Positions 16,720 to 26,562 of a stretch of DNA of 64,000 bases are shown here, one piece after another. This DNA is from Kitasatospora sp. MAP5-34 (GTDB lineage: Bacteria; Actinomycetota; Actinomycetes; Streptomycetales; Streptomycetaceae). Below the pieces are notes generated by a model. It did not search any database and was not told the origin of the DNA. It worked only from the letters and a program-made list of their open reading frames with translations. The translations under genes and the position numbers were made by a program. Where the stretch lies: positions 124,001 to 188,000 of the forward strand of contig NZ_JARXZC010000002.1 of NCBI RefSeq assembly GCF_029894335.1. The letters are read 5' to 3'. Positions within the stretch are counted from its first letter, which is position 1, and the number at the start of each line of letters is the position of its first letter.

Positions 16720-18431
16720 CTCCCGCTCCCGTGGCCCCCACTCCCGTGTCCGCCGCTCCCTGGAGCAGCGTGCACTGCTTCCTGCGTTGGCGGCCCGAGC
16801 ACACCGACGCCTTCGTCACCGGAACCCTGGCACCGCTGATGGAGGCCCTGTGCGCGGCGGGTCGGATCGAGGGCTGGTTCTTCGTCCGCTACTCCGAGCA
16901 CGGACACCACCTGCGGATCAGGGCCCTGGGCGCCGACCCGGCGACCACGAAGGAGCTGTGCGAGCAGCTGGCCGAGGCCGTACGGGCCGCGCCGTACTCC
17001 GTCGAGCCGGCCGATCGTGGGGCAGCCGGCGGCCCGGAGGCCCCGCGCGGGCACGGCGAGGTGTGCGAGTCCCGCTACGAGCCGGAGACCGAACGCTACG
17101 GCGGCGCCGCCGCGTTGCCGATCGCCGAGGAGGTGTTCTGCCGGTCCAGCGCGATCGCCACGGCCGCCGTCGCGCGCACTCCCGAGCCGGCCAGGCGGCT
17201 GGCCGCCGCGACGGACTTCATCCTGGCCACCGCGATCGCGCTCGACCTGGACCCGCTCGGCACCGTCCGGTGGCTGCGTCGCGGCGCGATCGCCTGGCGC
17301 CGGCACCCCGACGCCACGGCCCTGGCCCCGACCACCGTCCAGGGCTCGGCGCTTGAAGTGGCGGCGGCCCAGTCCGCAGCCGTCGTCCGGCGCTGGCACG
17401 ACATCCACGCGTCCGACGGCTCCGGGACGCGGCTGCGCGACCAGTGGGCCGCCTGCGTCAGGACGGCCCGCGCGCGCCTGGAGCCGGACGCCGAAGCGGA
17501 CACCGAGGCCGACCGGGAGCGCTGGTTGCAGGTGTGGTCCTCCCAACTGCACATGCTGCTCAACCGGATGGGGGTGCTGCCCGACGAGGAGCGCTCGCTC
17601 CAGTGGTTCATCGCCTCCTCACTCCTCGCCCCGGAGGGGACCACCGACTTCTTCGCCGACCATCCGGCCGCCGTCGACCGCCGCTACCTCGACGCCAGTA
17701 ACTTCGCACCGAGCCGGATGGAGTGGCAGCAGCCGAGGAACGCACCCCGGGCCCCGCAGCAGCCGCCGCGCAGCCCGTTCGCCGGACCGCCGGTGGCCCT
17801 GCCGGCCGGAGCGCCGCCGAGCATGCCCCTGGCCGAGGCGATGACCCGCCGGTCGAGCGCGCGCGGCGAACTCGGCCCGGACCTGCGCGCGGAGGAACTC
17901 GGCACCCTGCTGTGGTCCGCCCACGCCGGACAGGCCGAAGCCGACGCCCACGGCAGGGTGCCCCGCCCGTACCCGAGCGCCGGAGCGTCGTACGCCGCCC
18001 GGCTGCGGCTCATCGTCCGCGAGGTCGAGGGGCTGAGCCCAGGCACGTACGAACTCGACCCCGTGAGCCGGACGATGCTGCCGATCGGCGCGGCGCCGAC
18101 CACCGATGAACTGGCGGCCGCGTACGTGGGGTTCGGCCGCCAGGCCCTGCCCGGCCAGTACCTCGACGTGTCGGCGGTGCCCGCGCTGGTCGGCCTCTAC
18201 GTAGACCTCGGCGCACTCCGCGAGCGCTACGGGCTGCGCGCGCTGCGGTTCGCCTTCCTGGAGGCCGGACATCTCGCGCAGAACCTGGCCCTGACGGCGG
18301 CGGCCACCCGGCTGTCCCTGGTAACGGTCGGCGGCTTCTACGACGACGTCGCACACGAGCTGTTCATGCTGGACGGCGTCGACGAGGTGCTCGCCTACCT
18401 CCTGCCGGTCAGCCGCCGCCGATCCGAGTGA
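16710..18431 (+). CDS. fusion of thiopeptide-type elimination domain (LanB C-terminal) with SagB-type dehydrogenase (LazF-like)
   Basis: 573 residues; the ATG overlaps the previous gene by 10 bases and has a GGAGG site. Residues 18-290 match the thiopeptide-type LanB C-terminal (SpaB_C) domain: SSVHCFLRW near the start, [16 protein letters not shown], and [16 protein letters not shown] towards the end. This domain removes glutamate from glutamylated Ser/Thr to make dehydroalanine or dehydrobutyrine. Residues 370-570 match SagB/ThcOx dehydrogenases: [42 protein letters not shown]. The active-site Lys-Tyr pair of this family appears here as Arg506-Tyr507. The same fusion is known from lactazole biosynthesis. 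A SpaB_C domain can also act as a pyridine-forming cyclase, so its exact role is open. Confidence 0.82.
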   Translation: MALTPAPVAPTPVSAAPWSSVHCFLRWRPEHTDAFVTGTLAPLMEALCAAGRIEGWFFVRYSEHGHHLRIRALGADPATTKELCEQLAEAVRAAPYSVEPADRGAAGGPEAPRGHGEVCESRYEPETERYGGAAALPIAEEVFCRSSAIATAAVARTPEPARRLAAATDFILATAIALDLDPLGTVRWLRRGAIAWRRHPDATALAPTTVQGSALEVAAAQSAAVVRRWHDIHASDGSGTRLRDQWAACVRTARARLEPDAEADTEADRERWLQVWSSQLHMLLNRMGVLPDEERSLQWFIASSLLAPEGTTDFFADHPAAVDRRYLDASNFAPSRMEWQQPRNAPRAPQQPPRSPFAGPPVALPAGAPPSMPLAEAMTRRSSARGELGPDLRAEELGTLLWSAHAGQAEADAHGRVPRPYPSAGASYAARLRLIVREVEGLSPGTYELDPVSRTMLPIGAAPTTDELAAAYVGFGRQALPGQYLDVSAVPALVGLYVDLGALRERYGLRALRFAFLEAGHLAQNLALTAAATRLSLVTVGGFYDDVAHELFMLDGVDEVLAYLLPVSRRRSE

Positions 18432-18634
18432 GGTGAGCGGCTCCCTGACGACCGCCCAGAGCCGTTCAGGCCGGTGTGGACCGTCCGTGACGATGAGGGT
18501 CGGCGGAGAATATCCTTCCGTCCGCCCCTGGGACGCCCGACACTGGATCTTGACGGCCGGCCGCTGTCGCCTGTGGCGCGGCCGGTTCGGCACACCGGGC
18601 CGGCTACCGGCTACCGGCCACCAGCTACCAGCAA

Positions 18635-18652
18635 GGCGAAGGCGAAGGCGAA
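18635..18652 (+). repeat. three GGCGAA hexamers over the lpdA ribosome-binding site
   Basis: GGCGAA occurs three times in tandem and ends three bases before the lpdA ATG, so it contains the probable Shine-Dalgarno (AAGGCGAAGG). Just upstream, CTACCGG is also doubled (18604-18617). Copy-number change would alter ribosome-site spacing. Confidence 0.5.
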
Positions 18653-18654
18653 CC

Positions 18655-20055
18655 ATGAGCGCACACTTCGATGTCGTTGTTCTCGGCGCGGGCCCGGGCG
18701 GGTACGTCGCCGCGATCCGTAGTGCCCAACTCGGCCTCAGCGTCGGGATCGTGGAGGAGCGGTACTGGGGTGGCGTCTGCCTGAACGTGGGGTGCATCCC
18801 GTCGAAGGCGCTGCTCAGGAACGCCGAACTGGCGCACATTCTGACCCACGAGACCAAGACCTACGGCATCCAGGTCGAGGGCCGGATCTCCTTCGACTAC
18901 CGCGAGGCCTTCCAGCGCAGCCGCCGGGTCGCGGACGGCCGGGTCAAGGGCGTCCACTACCTGATGAAGAAGAACCGGATCACCCAGCTGGAGGGCCGGG
19001 GGACGTTCGTGGACGCGAACACCCTCCAGGTGGTGGGCGCCGACGGGGCCGTGCAGACGGTGACCTTCGGCAGCTGCATCCTGGCGGCCGGCGCCACGCC
19101 CAGGCTGCTGCCCGGCACCGCACTCAGTGACAGGGTTGTGACGTACGAGGAGCAGATTCTCTCCGACCAGCTGCCCGGGAGCATCGTCATCGCCGGTGCC
19201 GGCGCGATCGGCATCGAGTTCGCTTATGTGCTGCACAACTACGGCGTGAAGGTGACGATCGTCGAGTTCCTGGACCGGATGGCCCCGCTGGAGGATGAGG
19301 AGGTCTCGGCCGAGCTGGTCAAGCGTTACCGGCGGCTCGGCATCGAGGTAATGACCTCCACCCGGGTGGACTCGATCGACGAGTCCGGTGAGAAGGTCCG
19401 GGTCACGGTGTCCAGCGGCGGGGAGCAGCGGGTCCTGGAGACGGACAAGGTCCTGCAGGCGATCGGCTTCCAGCCGCGCGTCAGCGGCTACGGCCTGGAG
19501 AGCACCGGCGTGCGGCTGACCGAGCGGGGCGCCGTCGAGATCGACGGGCGGTGCCGGACCTCGGTGCCGCACATCTTCGCGATCGGTGACGTGACGGCCA
19601 AGCTGATGCTGGCCCACGCGGCCGAGGCGATGGGCGTGATCGCCGCCGAGACCATCGCGGGCGCGGAGACGATGGAGCTGGACTACGTGATGATCCCGCG
19701 CGCCACCTACAGCCAGCCGCAGATCGCCAGTTTCGGCTGGACCGAGGCCCAGGCCCGGAGCCAGGGCTTCGACGTACGGGTGGCGAAGTTCCCGTTCACC
19801 GCCAACGGCAAGGCGCACGGCCTCGGGGACACCGTCGGATTCGTCAAGATCATCAGCGACGCGGCCCACGGCGAACTGCTCGGCGCCCACCTGATCGGCC
19901 CCGAGGTCACCGAGCTGCTGCCCGAGCTGACGCTCGCCCAGCAGTGGGACCTGACCGTCACCGAGCTGGCCCGGAACGTCCACGCCCACCCCACGCTGGG
20001 CGAGGCCGTCAAGGAGGCGATCCACGGCCTGGCCGGGCACATGATCAACATGTGA
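18655..20055 (+). CDS. lpdA: dihydrolipoyl dehydrogenase (E3 of 2-oxoacid dehydrogenase complexes)
   Basis: 466 residues, usual for the family. The frame is open far upstream, but the ATG at 18655 begins directly with the FAD-binding fold ([20 protein letters not shown]). The redox disulphide motif [16 protein letters not shown] follows at about residues 38-53. An NAD-binding segment ([15 protein letters not shown]), the second FAD motif ([20 protein letters not shown]) and the C-terminal His-Glu catalytic region ([13 protein letters not shown]) are all intact. It reoxidises dihydrolipoamide with NAD+ in pyruvate, 2-oxoglutarate and branched-chain complexes. No E1 or E2 gene is adjacent. It lies 223 bases after the RiPP operon on the same strand but looks like an unrelated housekeeping gene, ended by a strong terminator. 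Confidence 0.95.
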   Translation: MSAHFDVVVLGAGPGGYVAAIRSAQLGLSVGIVEERYWGGVCLNVGCIPSKALLRNAELAHILTHETKTYGIQVEGRISFDYREAFQRSRRVADGRVKGVHYLMKKNRITQLEGRGTFVDANTLQVVGADGAVQTVTFGSCILAAGATPRLLPGTALSDRVVTYEEQILSDQLPGSIVIAGAGAIGIEFAYVLHNYGVKVTIVEFLDRMAPLEDEEVSAELVKRYRRLGIEVMTSTRVDSIDESGEKVRVTVSSGGEQRVLETDKVLQAIGFQPRVSGYGLESTGVRLTERGAVEIDGRCRTSVPHIFAIGDVTAKLMLAHAAEAMGVIAAETIAGAETMELDYVMIPRATYSQPQIASFGWTEAQARSQGFDVRVAKFPFTANGKAHGLGDTVGFVKIISDAAHGELLGAHLIGPEVTELLPELTLAQQWDLTVTELARNVHAHPTLGEAVKEAIHGLAGHMINM

Positions 20056-20075
20056 GCGGAGGGCAGCGCCGACGA

Positions 20076-20113
20076 GGACGGCCCCGGACCTGAGGTCAGG
20101 TCCGGGGCCGTCC
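20076..20113. terminator. bidirectional terminator between lpdA and the SEDS gene
   Basis: A perfect 18-base inverted repeat with a 2-base loop (arms GGACGGCCCCGGACCTGA and its complement) between convergent genes. It is one of the strongest hairpins in the window. Confidence 0.9.
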
Positions 20114-20134
20114 TTACGCGGTCACCTCACGCGG

Positions 20135-21733
20135 TCACCTTGTGGGGGTGCCGAAGGTGGTCGCGCTGCCGAACGTGGTCGCGGCGCCGAACGCGGGCGC
20201 GGTGCCGAGCTGCATGGTCTCGTCGGCGAGGGGCGGGCCGCCGGTCAGCGTGGGTCCGCCGGTGAGGGTCGGGCTGCTCAGTCCGGTGGGGAGGCCTCCC
20301 GGGGCGGGGATGCCGGACGGGGTGCCGCTGATCGGCGCGTCGCTCGGGGCCGGGGCCGGCTCCAGGGCGGTGCGGCCGGCGGCGTCGCTCAGTTTGATGA
20401 GCAGGGCGATGAGCAGCCAGTTCGCGACCAGCGAGGAACCACCGGCGGCCAGGAAGGGGAGAGCCTTGCCGGTGAGCGGGATCAGGCCGGTCACGCCGCC
20501 GACGACCACGAAGACCTGGAGCGCGACCGCCGCCGAGAGGCCGGTGGCGAGCAGCTTGCCGAACGGGTCGCTCAGGGCGACGGCGGTCCGCAGGCCACGC
20601 TGGATCAGCAGGGTGTAGACCAGCAGGACGGCGGTGACGCCGGCCAGCCCCAGTTCCTCGCCGACCGTGGTGAAGATGAAGTCGCTGCGCCCGGCGAAGC
20701 TGATCAGCCAGGGCCGGCCCTGGCCGAGGCCGGTGCCCATGAGGTGCCCGGTGCCGAAGCTGAACAGCGCCTGAGCCGCCTGGTCGGACGGCACCTTGGG
20801 CTTGCCGCCGGGCCCCATGACGTACGCGTCCAGCGGGTGCAGCCAGGCCAGCACGCGGCCGTGCACGTGCGGCTCCACGGTGCCGACGACCGCCGCGCCG
20901 CCGACCGCCATCAGCAGGCCGAACACCACCCAGCTGGTGCGTTCCGTCGCGATGTAGAGCATCACGACGAAGATCCCGAAGAAGATCAGCGAGGTGCCGA
21001 GGTCACGTTCGAAGATCAGCACCAGCAGGCTGATCACCCAGATCGCCAGCACCGGCCCGGCGTTGCGCCCGCGCGGCAGGCTCATCCCCCAGACCTTGCG
21101 CCCGGTCAGCGCGAGCGCGTCCCGGCTGGTCATCAGGTAGCCGGCGAAGAAGATCGTGATGGCGAGCTTGACGAACTCGTCCGGTTCGAAGGAGGGCAGG
21201 CCGGGGAGCTGGATCCAGCGCTTGGCGCCGAAGTTGTCGCTGGTGGAGAACACCGGTGCGGCCAGCAGGATCAGCGCACCCACCATCAGGACGTAGACGT
21301 ACCGCTGGAAGAACCGGTGGTGCTTGACGGTGATGATCAGTACGGCCGCCACCACGGCGGAGATCACCATCCACATGATCTGGCCCGGCGCACTGGGGTA
21401 CTTCTGGTAGTTACCGGACTGCACGATGGCGTACGACTGGTCGAGCCGGTGCTGCAACACCAGGCCGAAGCCGCTGAGCAGCACTCCTATCGGCAGGATC
21501 AGCGGGTCCGCGTACCGGGCGAACCGCCGCACCACGAAGTGCAGGGCGAGCGCCAGAGCGGTGAGGCCGCCGCCGACCTCGGCCAGGTCGCTCGGAAGCT
21601 TGTTGTTCAGTGCCAGCTCGGCGCTCATCCAGCCGGCCATGCAGACCACCACGGCGAAGGCCACCATGACCAGTTCGATGTTGCGGTGGTTCCCGGAGCG
21701 CCGGCGCCCCTCGGACCGCAGCTTTTCTCGCAC
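20135..21733 (-). CDS. SEDS family protein (FtsW/RodA/SpoVE-like), orphan
   Basis: 532 residues with about 12 hydrophobic segments. SEDS features are present: an Asn-Lys-Leu-Pro entry region, WIQLPGLPSFEPDEFVKL, RDLGTSLIFFG with the family's conserved Asp, and TVGEELGLAGV near the C-terminal helices. SEDS proteins polymerise lipid II glycan chains together with a class B penicillin-binding protein. None is encoded beside it here, so this is likely one of the extra SEDS paralogues of Streptomyces rather than the division ftsW. The cytoplasmic tail is unusual: about 75 Pro/Thr/Gly-rich residues with short repeats (LTGGPTLTGGP; TTFGSATTFGT). uppP, which recycles the lipid carrier, is divergent from it. 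Confidence 0.85.
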   Translation of the reverse strand: MREKLRSEGRRRSGNHRNIELVMVAFAVVVCMAGWMSAELALNNKLPSDLAEVGGGLTALALALHFVVRRFARYADPLILPIGVLLSGFGLVLQHRLDQSYAIVQSGNYQKYPSAPGQIMWMVISAVVAAVLIITVKHHRFFQRYVYVLMVGALILLAAPVFSTSDNFGAKRWIQLPGLPSFEPDEFVKLAITIFFAGYLMTSRDALALTGRKVWGMSLPRGRNAGPVLAIWVISLLVLIFERDLGTSLIFFGIFVVMLYIATERTSWVVFGLLMAVGGAAVVGTVEPHVHGRVLAWLHPLDAYVMGPGGKPKVPSDQAAQALFSFGTGHLMGTGLGQGRPWLISFAGRSDFIFTTVGEELGLAGVTAVLLVYTLLIQRGLRTAVALSDPFGKLLATGLSAAVALQVFVVVGGVTGLIPLTGKALPFLAAGGSSLVANWLLIALLIKLSDAAGRTALEPAPAPSDAPISGTPSGIPAPGGLPTGLSSPTLTGGPTLTGGPPLADETMQLGTAPAFGAATTFGSATTFGTPTR

Positions 21734-22003
21734 GTGGACTCCCTCCCCGGGGTGCCGATGACAGATTCGGGCATCCTTGCACGTCCTGAGCGCCCGGGGG
21801 ACGAGCAGGTGTCCCCACAGGGTCGGACGAGGGACTAGTGAATCCCTGGGGACCAGTGGGTGAACAGTGCCGCGTACCCGGTCAGGCGTCTACAGGGCCG
21901 TAGTAGATTCTGCGCACTCCCACCCCTAAGTTCCAAATGCTGCCGCAGGCCCCCGACCGCCGGCGAACACCCGTGCCCGCGAACACCTTGGAGAACGACT
22001 CCG

Positions 22004-22924
22004 ATGTCACTGTTGACCTACCCCGAAGCCATCGGCGTCGGCCTGCTCCAGGGGGTCACGGAGCTATTCCCGGTCTCCAGCCTCGGCCACAGCATCCTGG
22101 TGCCGGCGCTGCTCGGCGGGCACTGGAAGCAGGACCTCAACGTCGCTGCCGACAACTCGCCGTACCTCAACGTGCTGATCGGCCTGCACCTGGCCACCGC
22201 GCTCGCGCTGATCGTCTATTTCCGGCGTGACTGGGTCAAGGTGATCGGCGGCCTGTTCAGCTCCGTCCGGGAGCGCCGAATAGAGACCGTGGACCAGAAG
22301 CTGGCCTGGCTGCTGATCGTCGCCACCGTCCCGGTCGGCATCGCCGGGCTCGCGCTGGACCACGTATTCCGCACCGCGCTGGGCAAGCCCGTACCGGCGG
22401 CGATCTTCCTGACGCTCAACGGTCTGGTGCTGTACGTCACCGAGCGGCTGCGCCGCGGCGGCAGCGGTCGCCGCCGGGCCGGTCAGGCGGCGGGGCCGGG
22501 CGAGGAGCACCTGAGCGAGGAGGAACTCTCCGACCGCCGGATATCCGCGCTCACCTTCGGCCAGGCGGCCAAGATCGGCGCGGCGGAGATCCTCGCCCTG
22601 CTGCCCGGGATCAGCCGCTCCGGCGTCACCATCAGCGCCGGCATCTTCCGGGGTCTGGGTCACGAGGACGCCGCGCGCTTCTCCTTCATGCTGGCCACCC
22701 CCGTCATCGCCGCCGCCGCCCTGCTCAAGGTGCCCACCCTGCTCGGCCCGGCCGGCGACGGCATCCGGGGCCCGGTCCTGGCGGGCAGTGTGGCGGCCTT
22801 CGTCGCCGGGTACGTCGCGGTGCGCTTCCTGACCAAGTACTTCGAGACGCGGACCCTCACCCCGTTCGCGATCTACTGCACGGTCGCCGGTCTCGGCAGC
22901 CTCGCGTACCTCCAGTTCGGCTGA
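22004..22924 (+). CDS. uppP: undecaprenyl-diphosphate phosphatase (BacA/UppP)
   Basis: 306 residues; the ATG at 22004 is preceded by TTGGAG at good distance. The longer upstream frame has no membrane-protein character. Both catalytic signatures of the family are visible: the Glu-rich first loop (LLQGVTELFPVSSLGHS) and the Arg-containing loop (LLPGISRSGVTISAGIFRGL). About eight membrane segments are present, with an Arg/Gly/Glu-rich cytoplasmic insert around residues 150-178 that is longer than in E. coli. The enzyme dephosphorylates undecaprenyl diphosphate to recycle the peptidoglycan lipid carrier and gives background bacitracin tolerance. The gene is monocistronic, followed by a hairpin at 22977. 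Confidence 0.93.
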   Translation: MSLLTYPEAIGVGLLQGVTELFPVSSLGHSILVPALLGGHWKQDLNVAADNSPYLNVLIGLHLATALALIVYFRRDWVKVIGGLFSSVRERRIETVDQKLAWLLIVATVPVGIAGLALDHVFRTALGKPVPAAIFLTLNGLVLYVTERLRRGGSGRRRAGQAAGPGEEHLSEEELSDRRISALTFGQAAKIGAAEILALLPGISRSGVTISAGIFRGLGHEDAARFSFMLATPVIAAAALLKVPTLLGPAGDGIRGPVLAGSVAAFVAGYVAVRFLTKYFETRTLTPFAIYCTVAGLGSLAYLQFG

Positions 22925-22976
22925 TCGCCCGCAGCCTGTTTCACCCGTTCCAGCAGTTTCATCTGTTTCTTCATCT

Positions 22977-23005
22977 GTGCCCCGAAGTCCACGACTTCGG
23001 GGCAC
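22977..23005 (+). terminator. uppP terminator
   Basis: A perfect 13-base inverted repeat, GTGCCCCGAAGTC / GACTTCGGGGCAC with loop CAC, followed by TTTGCT. Confidence 0.85.
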
Positions 23006-23202
23006 TTTGCTGTCCGGGTACGAATTCTGGTCCGTCTCCCCTCGGTGGCCGTATCGGCGGATCTGCCGAAACTGCCTTTCGGGGCCGGTGAGTTCCTGTG
23101 CGGAATGACAGTCGGCGCCGCTGACCCGGGCCGGTAGCGTCCGTTGGGACCCCTCCTGCCCGGGCGTTTCGCCCGCCGACGGAATCGGCCTGCCCGGAAA
23201 TC

Positions 23203-23255
23203 GGCCGCCCCCGCTCGACGGTGGCCGGCCCACCCGCCACCGAACGGGGGCGGCC
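23203..23255. other. long interrupted hairpin upstream of gcl
   Basis: Outer arms GGCCGCCCCCG (23203-23213) and CGGGGGCGGCC (23245-23255) pair perfectly. Inner arms CGGTGGC (23219-23225) and GCCACCG (23236-23242) extend the stem across an asymmetric internal loop. It could be a second terminator shielding gcl from read-through, or a structured leader. No riboswitch class is recognised. Confidence 0.5.
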
Positions 23256-23298
23256 ATGGACTCCCCTTGACGGCCGCGCAGCCGTCGGCTTACTTTGC

Positions 23299-23362
23299 TT
23301 CCGCATACCAAAACAACTCTTCCGCATCGTGGAATCGCTCGCATACGGGTGGATCTGCGGAA
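23299..23362 (+). promoter_or_regulatory. AllR/IclR-type operator half-sites upstream of gcl
   Basis: TTCCGCA occurs at 23299-23305 and again at 23320-23326, 21 bases apart (two helical turns), and in inverted form, TGCGGAA, at 23356-23362. The middle copy is part of a near-palindrome, TTCCGCATCGTGGAA (23320-23334). Glyoxylate/allantoin genes of Streptomyces are controlled by the IclR-family repressor AllR, whose sites are TTCCGC-like. That assignment is from memory of the family, not from a motif scan. Confidence 0.5.
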
Positions 23363-23408
23363 CGGAGAGGACCACCCGACCTCACGGGCCGACCGCAGGA
23401 GTAACCCG

Positions 23409-25190
<1,782 letters not shown>

Positions 25191-25208
25191 TCCGACCCGA
25201 ACACCCTT

Positions 25209-25249
25209 GAGGGGCCTGGCATCGCCGTGACGGCGGCGCCGGGCCCCTC
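25209..25249 (+). terminator. gcl terminator
   Basis: GAGGGGCC at 25209-25216 pairs with GGCCCCTC at 25242-25249; the inner GGC/GCC-rich bases add to the stem. It starts 18 bases after the gcl stop. Confidence 0.75.
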
Positions 25250-25274
25250 GGCTGTCCGCCTGGCCGTCCGCGAC

Positions 25275-25538
25275 TCAGGCGCCGAGCTGCCAGATGGTGT
25301 GGTGGCTGCCGAGCACCGTGAGGGCGAGGACGGCCAGGTCGGCGGTGCCGAGGGCGAGGCCGAGCAGGGCGCGGCCCCGGCGCTGGGTCCGGCGGGTCAG
25401 GGCGAGGGTGCCGAGGGTCAGGGCGACCGGGCCCAGGACGATGTTGAAGATCAGCAGTCCGAGCAGGCCGAGGACGAACGAGGCGATGGCCATCTGGTCT
25501 GCGTCATCGGTGGTCTGACGGTTTATGGGGAAGCTCAT
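25275..25538 (-). CDS. small DUF4190-like membrane protein
   Basis: 87 residues with GAGGAG 7 bases before the ATG. After a polar N-terminus, MAIASFVLGLLGLLIFNIVL (residues about 16-35) and LLGLALGTADLAVLALTVLG (about 58-77) form two membrane helices separated by a basic loop (RRTQRRGR). This is the form of DUF4190 proteins, whose function is unknown. It is the second gene of a two-gene unit, 20 bases after the 50-residue gene at 25559, and both are divergent from a FabR-like TetR regulator, suggesting control by it. Confidence 0.7.
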   Translation of the reverse strand: MSFPINRQTTDDADQMAIASFVLGLLGLLIFNIVLGPVALTLGTLALTRRTQRRGRALLGLALGTADLAVLALTVLGSHHTIWQLGA

Positions 25539-25558
25539 GGCGGGACTCCTCTGCTGTC

Positions 25559-25711
25559 TCAGTTGTGCCTGATCCGGGCGAGGCCCTCGCGGGCTCCGAA
25601 GGCGAGCAGCCAGAGTGCGATCGCGGCGGAGGCGGTGAGGAAGACCGGGAGGGTGGTGTGGACGGCGGCTCCCATGAGGAGGCCCATGGCGATGATGACG
25701 GCGAGCAGCAT
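25559..25711 (-). CDS. 50-residue two-helix membrane protein
   Basis: A short frame from ATG at 25711 to TGA at 25559, with AAGGG upstream. It encodes a protein of two hydrophobic segments (LLAVIIAMGLLMGAAV and LPVFLTASAAIALWLLAFGA) and a basic C-terminus (REGLARIRHN). Codon use fits the genome, and it is followed after 20 bases by another small membrane protein gene. No family is recognised. It is the first gene of the unit divergent from the TetR regulator. Confidence 0.6.
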   Translation of the reverse strand: MLLAVIIAMGLLMGAAVHTTLPVFLTASAAIALWLLAFGAREGLARIRHN

Positions 25712-25802
25712 GGCCGGCCCTTCGTGGCGATGGTAGTTTCGGCGATCACTTGGGATGACAAGTGTTCGCTGACTTCTTCACTCTACGCTGGCGCAACTCG
25801 GC

Positions 25803-25814
25803 AAACAGTTGTTT
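25803..25814. promoter_or_regulatory. palindrome AAACAGTTGTTT, candidate TetR operator
   Basis: A perfect 12-base palindrome sits 10 bases upstream of the FabR-like gene's GTG and within the divergent promoter region, the usual place for autoregulation by a TetR repressor. It is AT-rich against its surroundings. Confidence 0.45.
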
Positions 25815-25824
25815 ACTGAATGAT

Positions 25825-26463
25825 GTGAGTCACATTTCGGGGGTCAGGCAGGCCCAGAAGCAGCAGAGTCGGCGCGCCCTCATGGATGCGGGCCTGCGTC
25901 TGCTGGAGCATCAGAACCTCAGCAGCCTCGGGATGCGCGAGGTGACGCGGGAGGCCGGCATGTCACCGGCCGGGTTCTACCGGCACTTCCGGGATCTCGC
26001 CGAGCTCGGGGTCGCCCTGGTGGAGGAGTCGCTGGCGAGCCTGCACGCGATGATCCGGTCCGCGCTCGCGGAGCAGGGGGATGCCGAGGCGCGGATCGAC
26101 CGGACGGTCGAGGTGATCGCCGGGCACGTCCGTGACCATCGGGCGCACGTCCGCTTCCTGGCGCGGGAGCGGCACGGGGGAGTGCAGCCGGTGCGGGAGG
26201 CGATCGCCGCCGAACTGCGGCGCTTCGCCGAGGAGGTGGCCGGGGCGCTGGGGGCCCAGCCGGTGTCGGAGGGGTGGAGCCCGGAGGATGTCCGGATGCT
26301 CGCCGAGCTCTATGTCGATCACATGGTGTCGACTGCGGCGGCTTTCCTGGACGCCGGGTCGGAGGGCTCGGACGAGTCGGAGTCGGAGCGGCGGATCGCC
26401 CGTACCGCCCGTACGCAGCTGCGCCTGATCGGCGTGGGGCGGGTGCACTGGCTCGATTCCTGA
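25825..26463 (+). CDS. TetR family regulator, FabR-like
   Basis: 212 residues from the GTG at 25825. Upstream in-frame residues (FADFFTLRW...) run through the promoter palindrome and are probably not translated. The N-terminal HTH reads SRRALMDAGLRLLEHQNLSS, then LGMREVTREAGMSPAGFYRHF. The stretch REVTREAGMSPAGFYRHFRD closely parallels E. coli FabR, the repressor of unsaturated fatty-acid genes, and LARERHGGVQPVREAI parallels FabR's RERSGTS region. The targets here are unknown; the immediate candidates are its own gene and the two small membrane proteins on the other strand. A FabR-like ligand (acyl-thioester) is possible but not shown. Confidence 0.8.
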   Translation: MSHISGVRQAQKQQSRRALMDAGLRLLEHQNLSSLGMREVTREAGMSPAGFYRHFRDLAELGVALVEESLASLHAMIRSALAEQGDAEARIDRTVEVIAGHVRDHRAHVRFLARERHGGVQPVREAIAAELRRFAEEVAGALGAQPVSEGWSPEDVRMLAELYVDHMVSTAAAFLDAGSEGSDESESERRIARTARTQLRLIGVGRVHWLDS

Positions 26464-26562
26464 AGTGGTCAACTGGTGATTGCAGCGGCACTCTTGACAC
26501 AGCGGCATGTCCACGCCAGCTTTGGGAGATCCGGGAAACCCCCACACCCGAGAGGCACTCCC

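Larger units (their letters stand above)
22925..23408. other. gene-free region before gcl
   Basis: 484 bases with no supported gene. It holds the uppP terminator (22977-23005), a long imperfect hairpin (23203-23255) and three TTCCGCA half-sites (23299-23362), described separately. The short open frames have no ribosome sites. Confidence 0.7.

Noticed and set aside
18655..20055. lpdA as a tailoring enzyme of the RiPP locus
   Set aside because: Same strand, but 223 bases away, with complete lipoamide dehydrogenase motifs including the redox CysXXXXCys; a housekeeping role is simpler.
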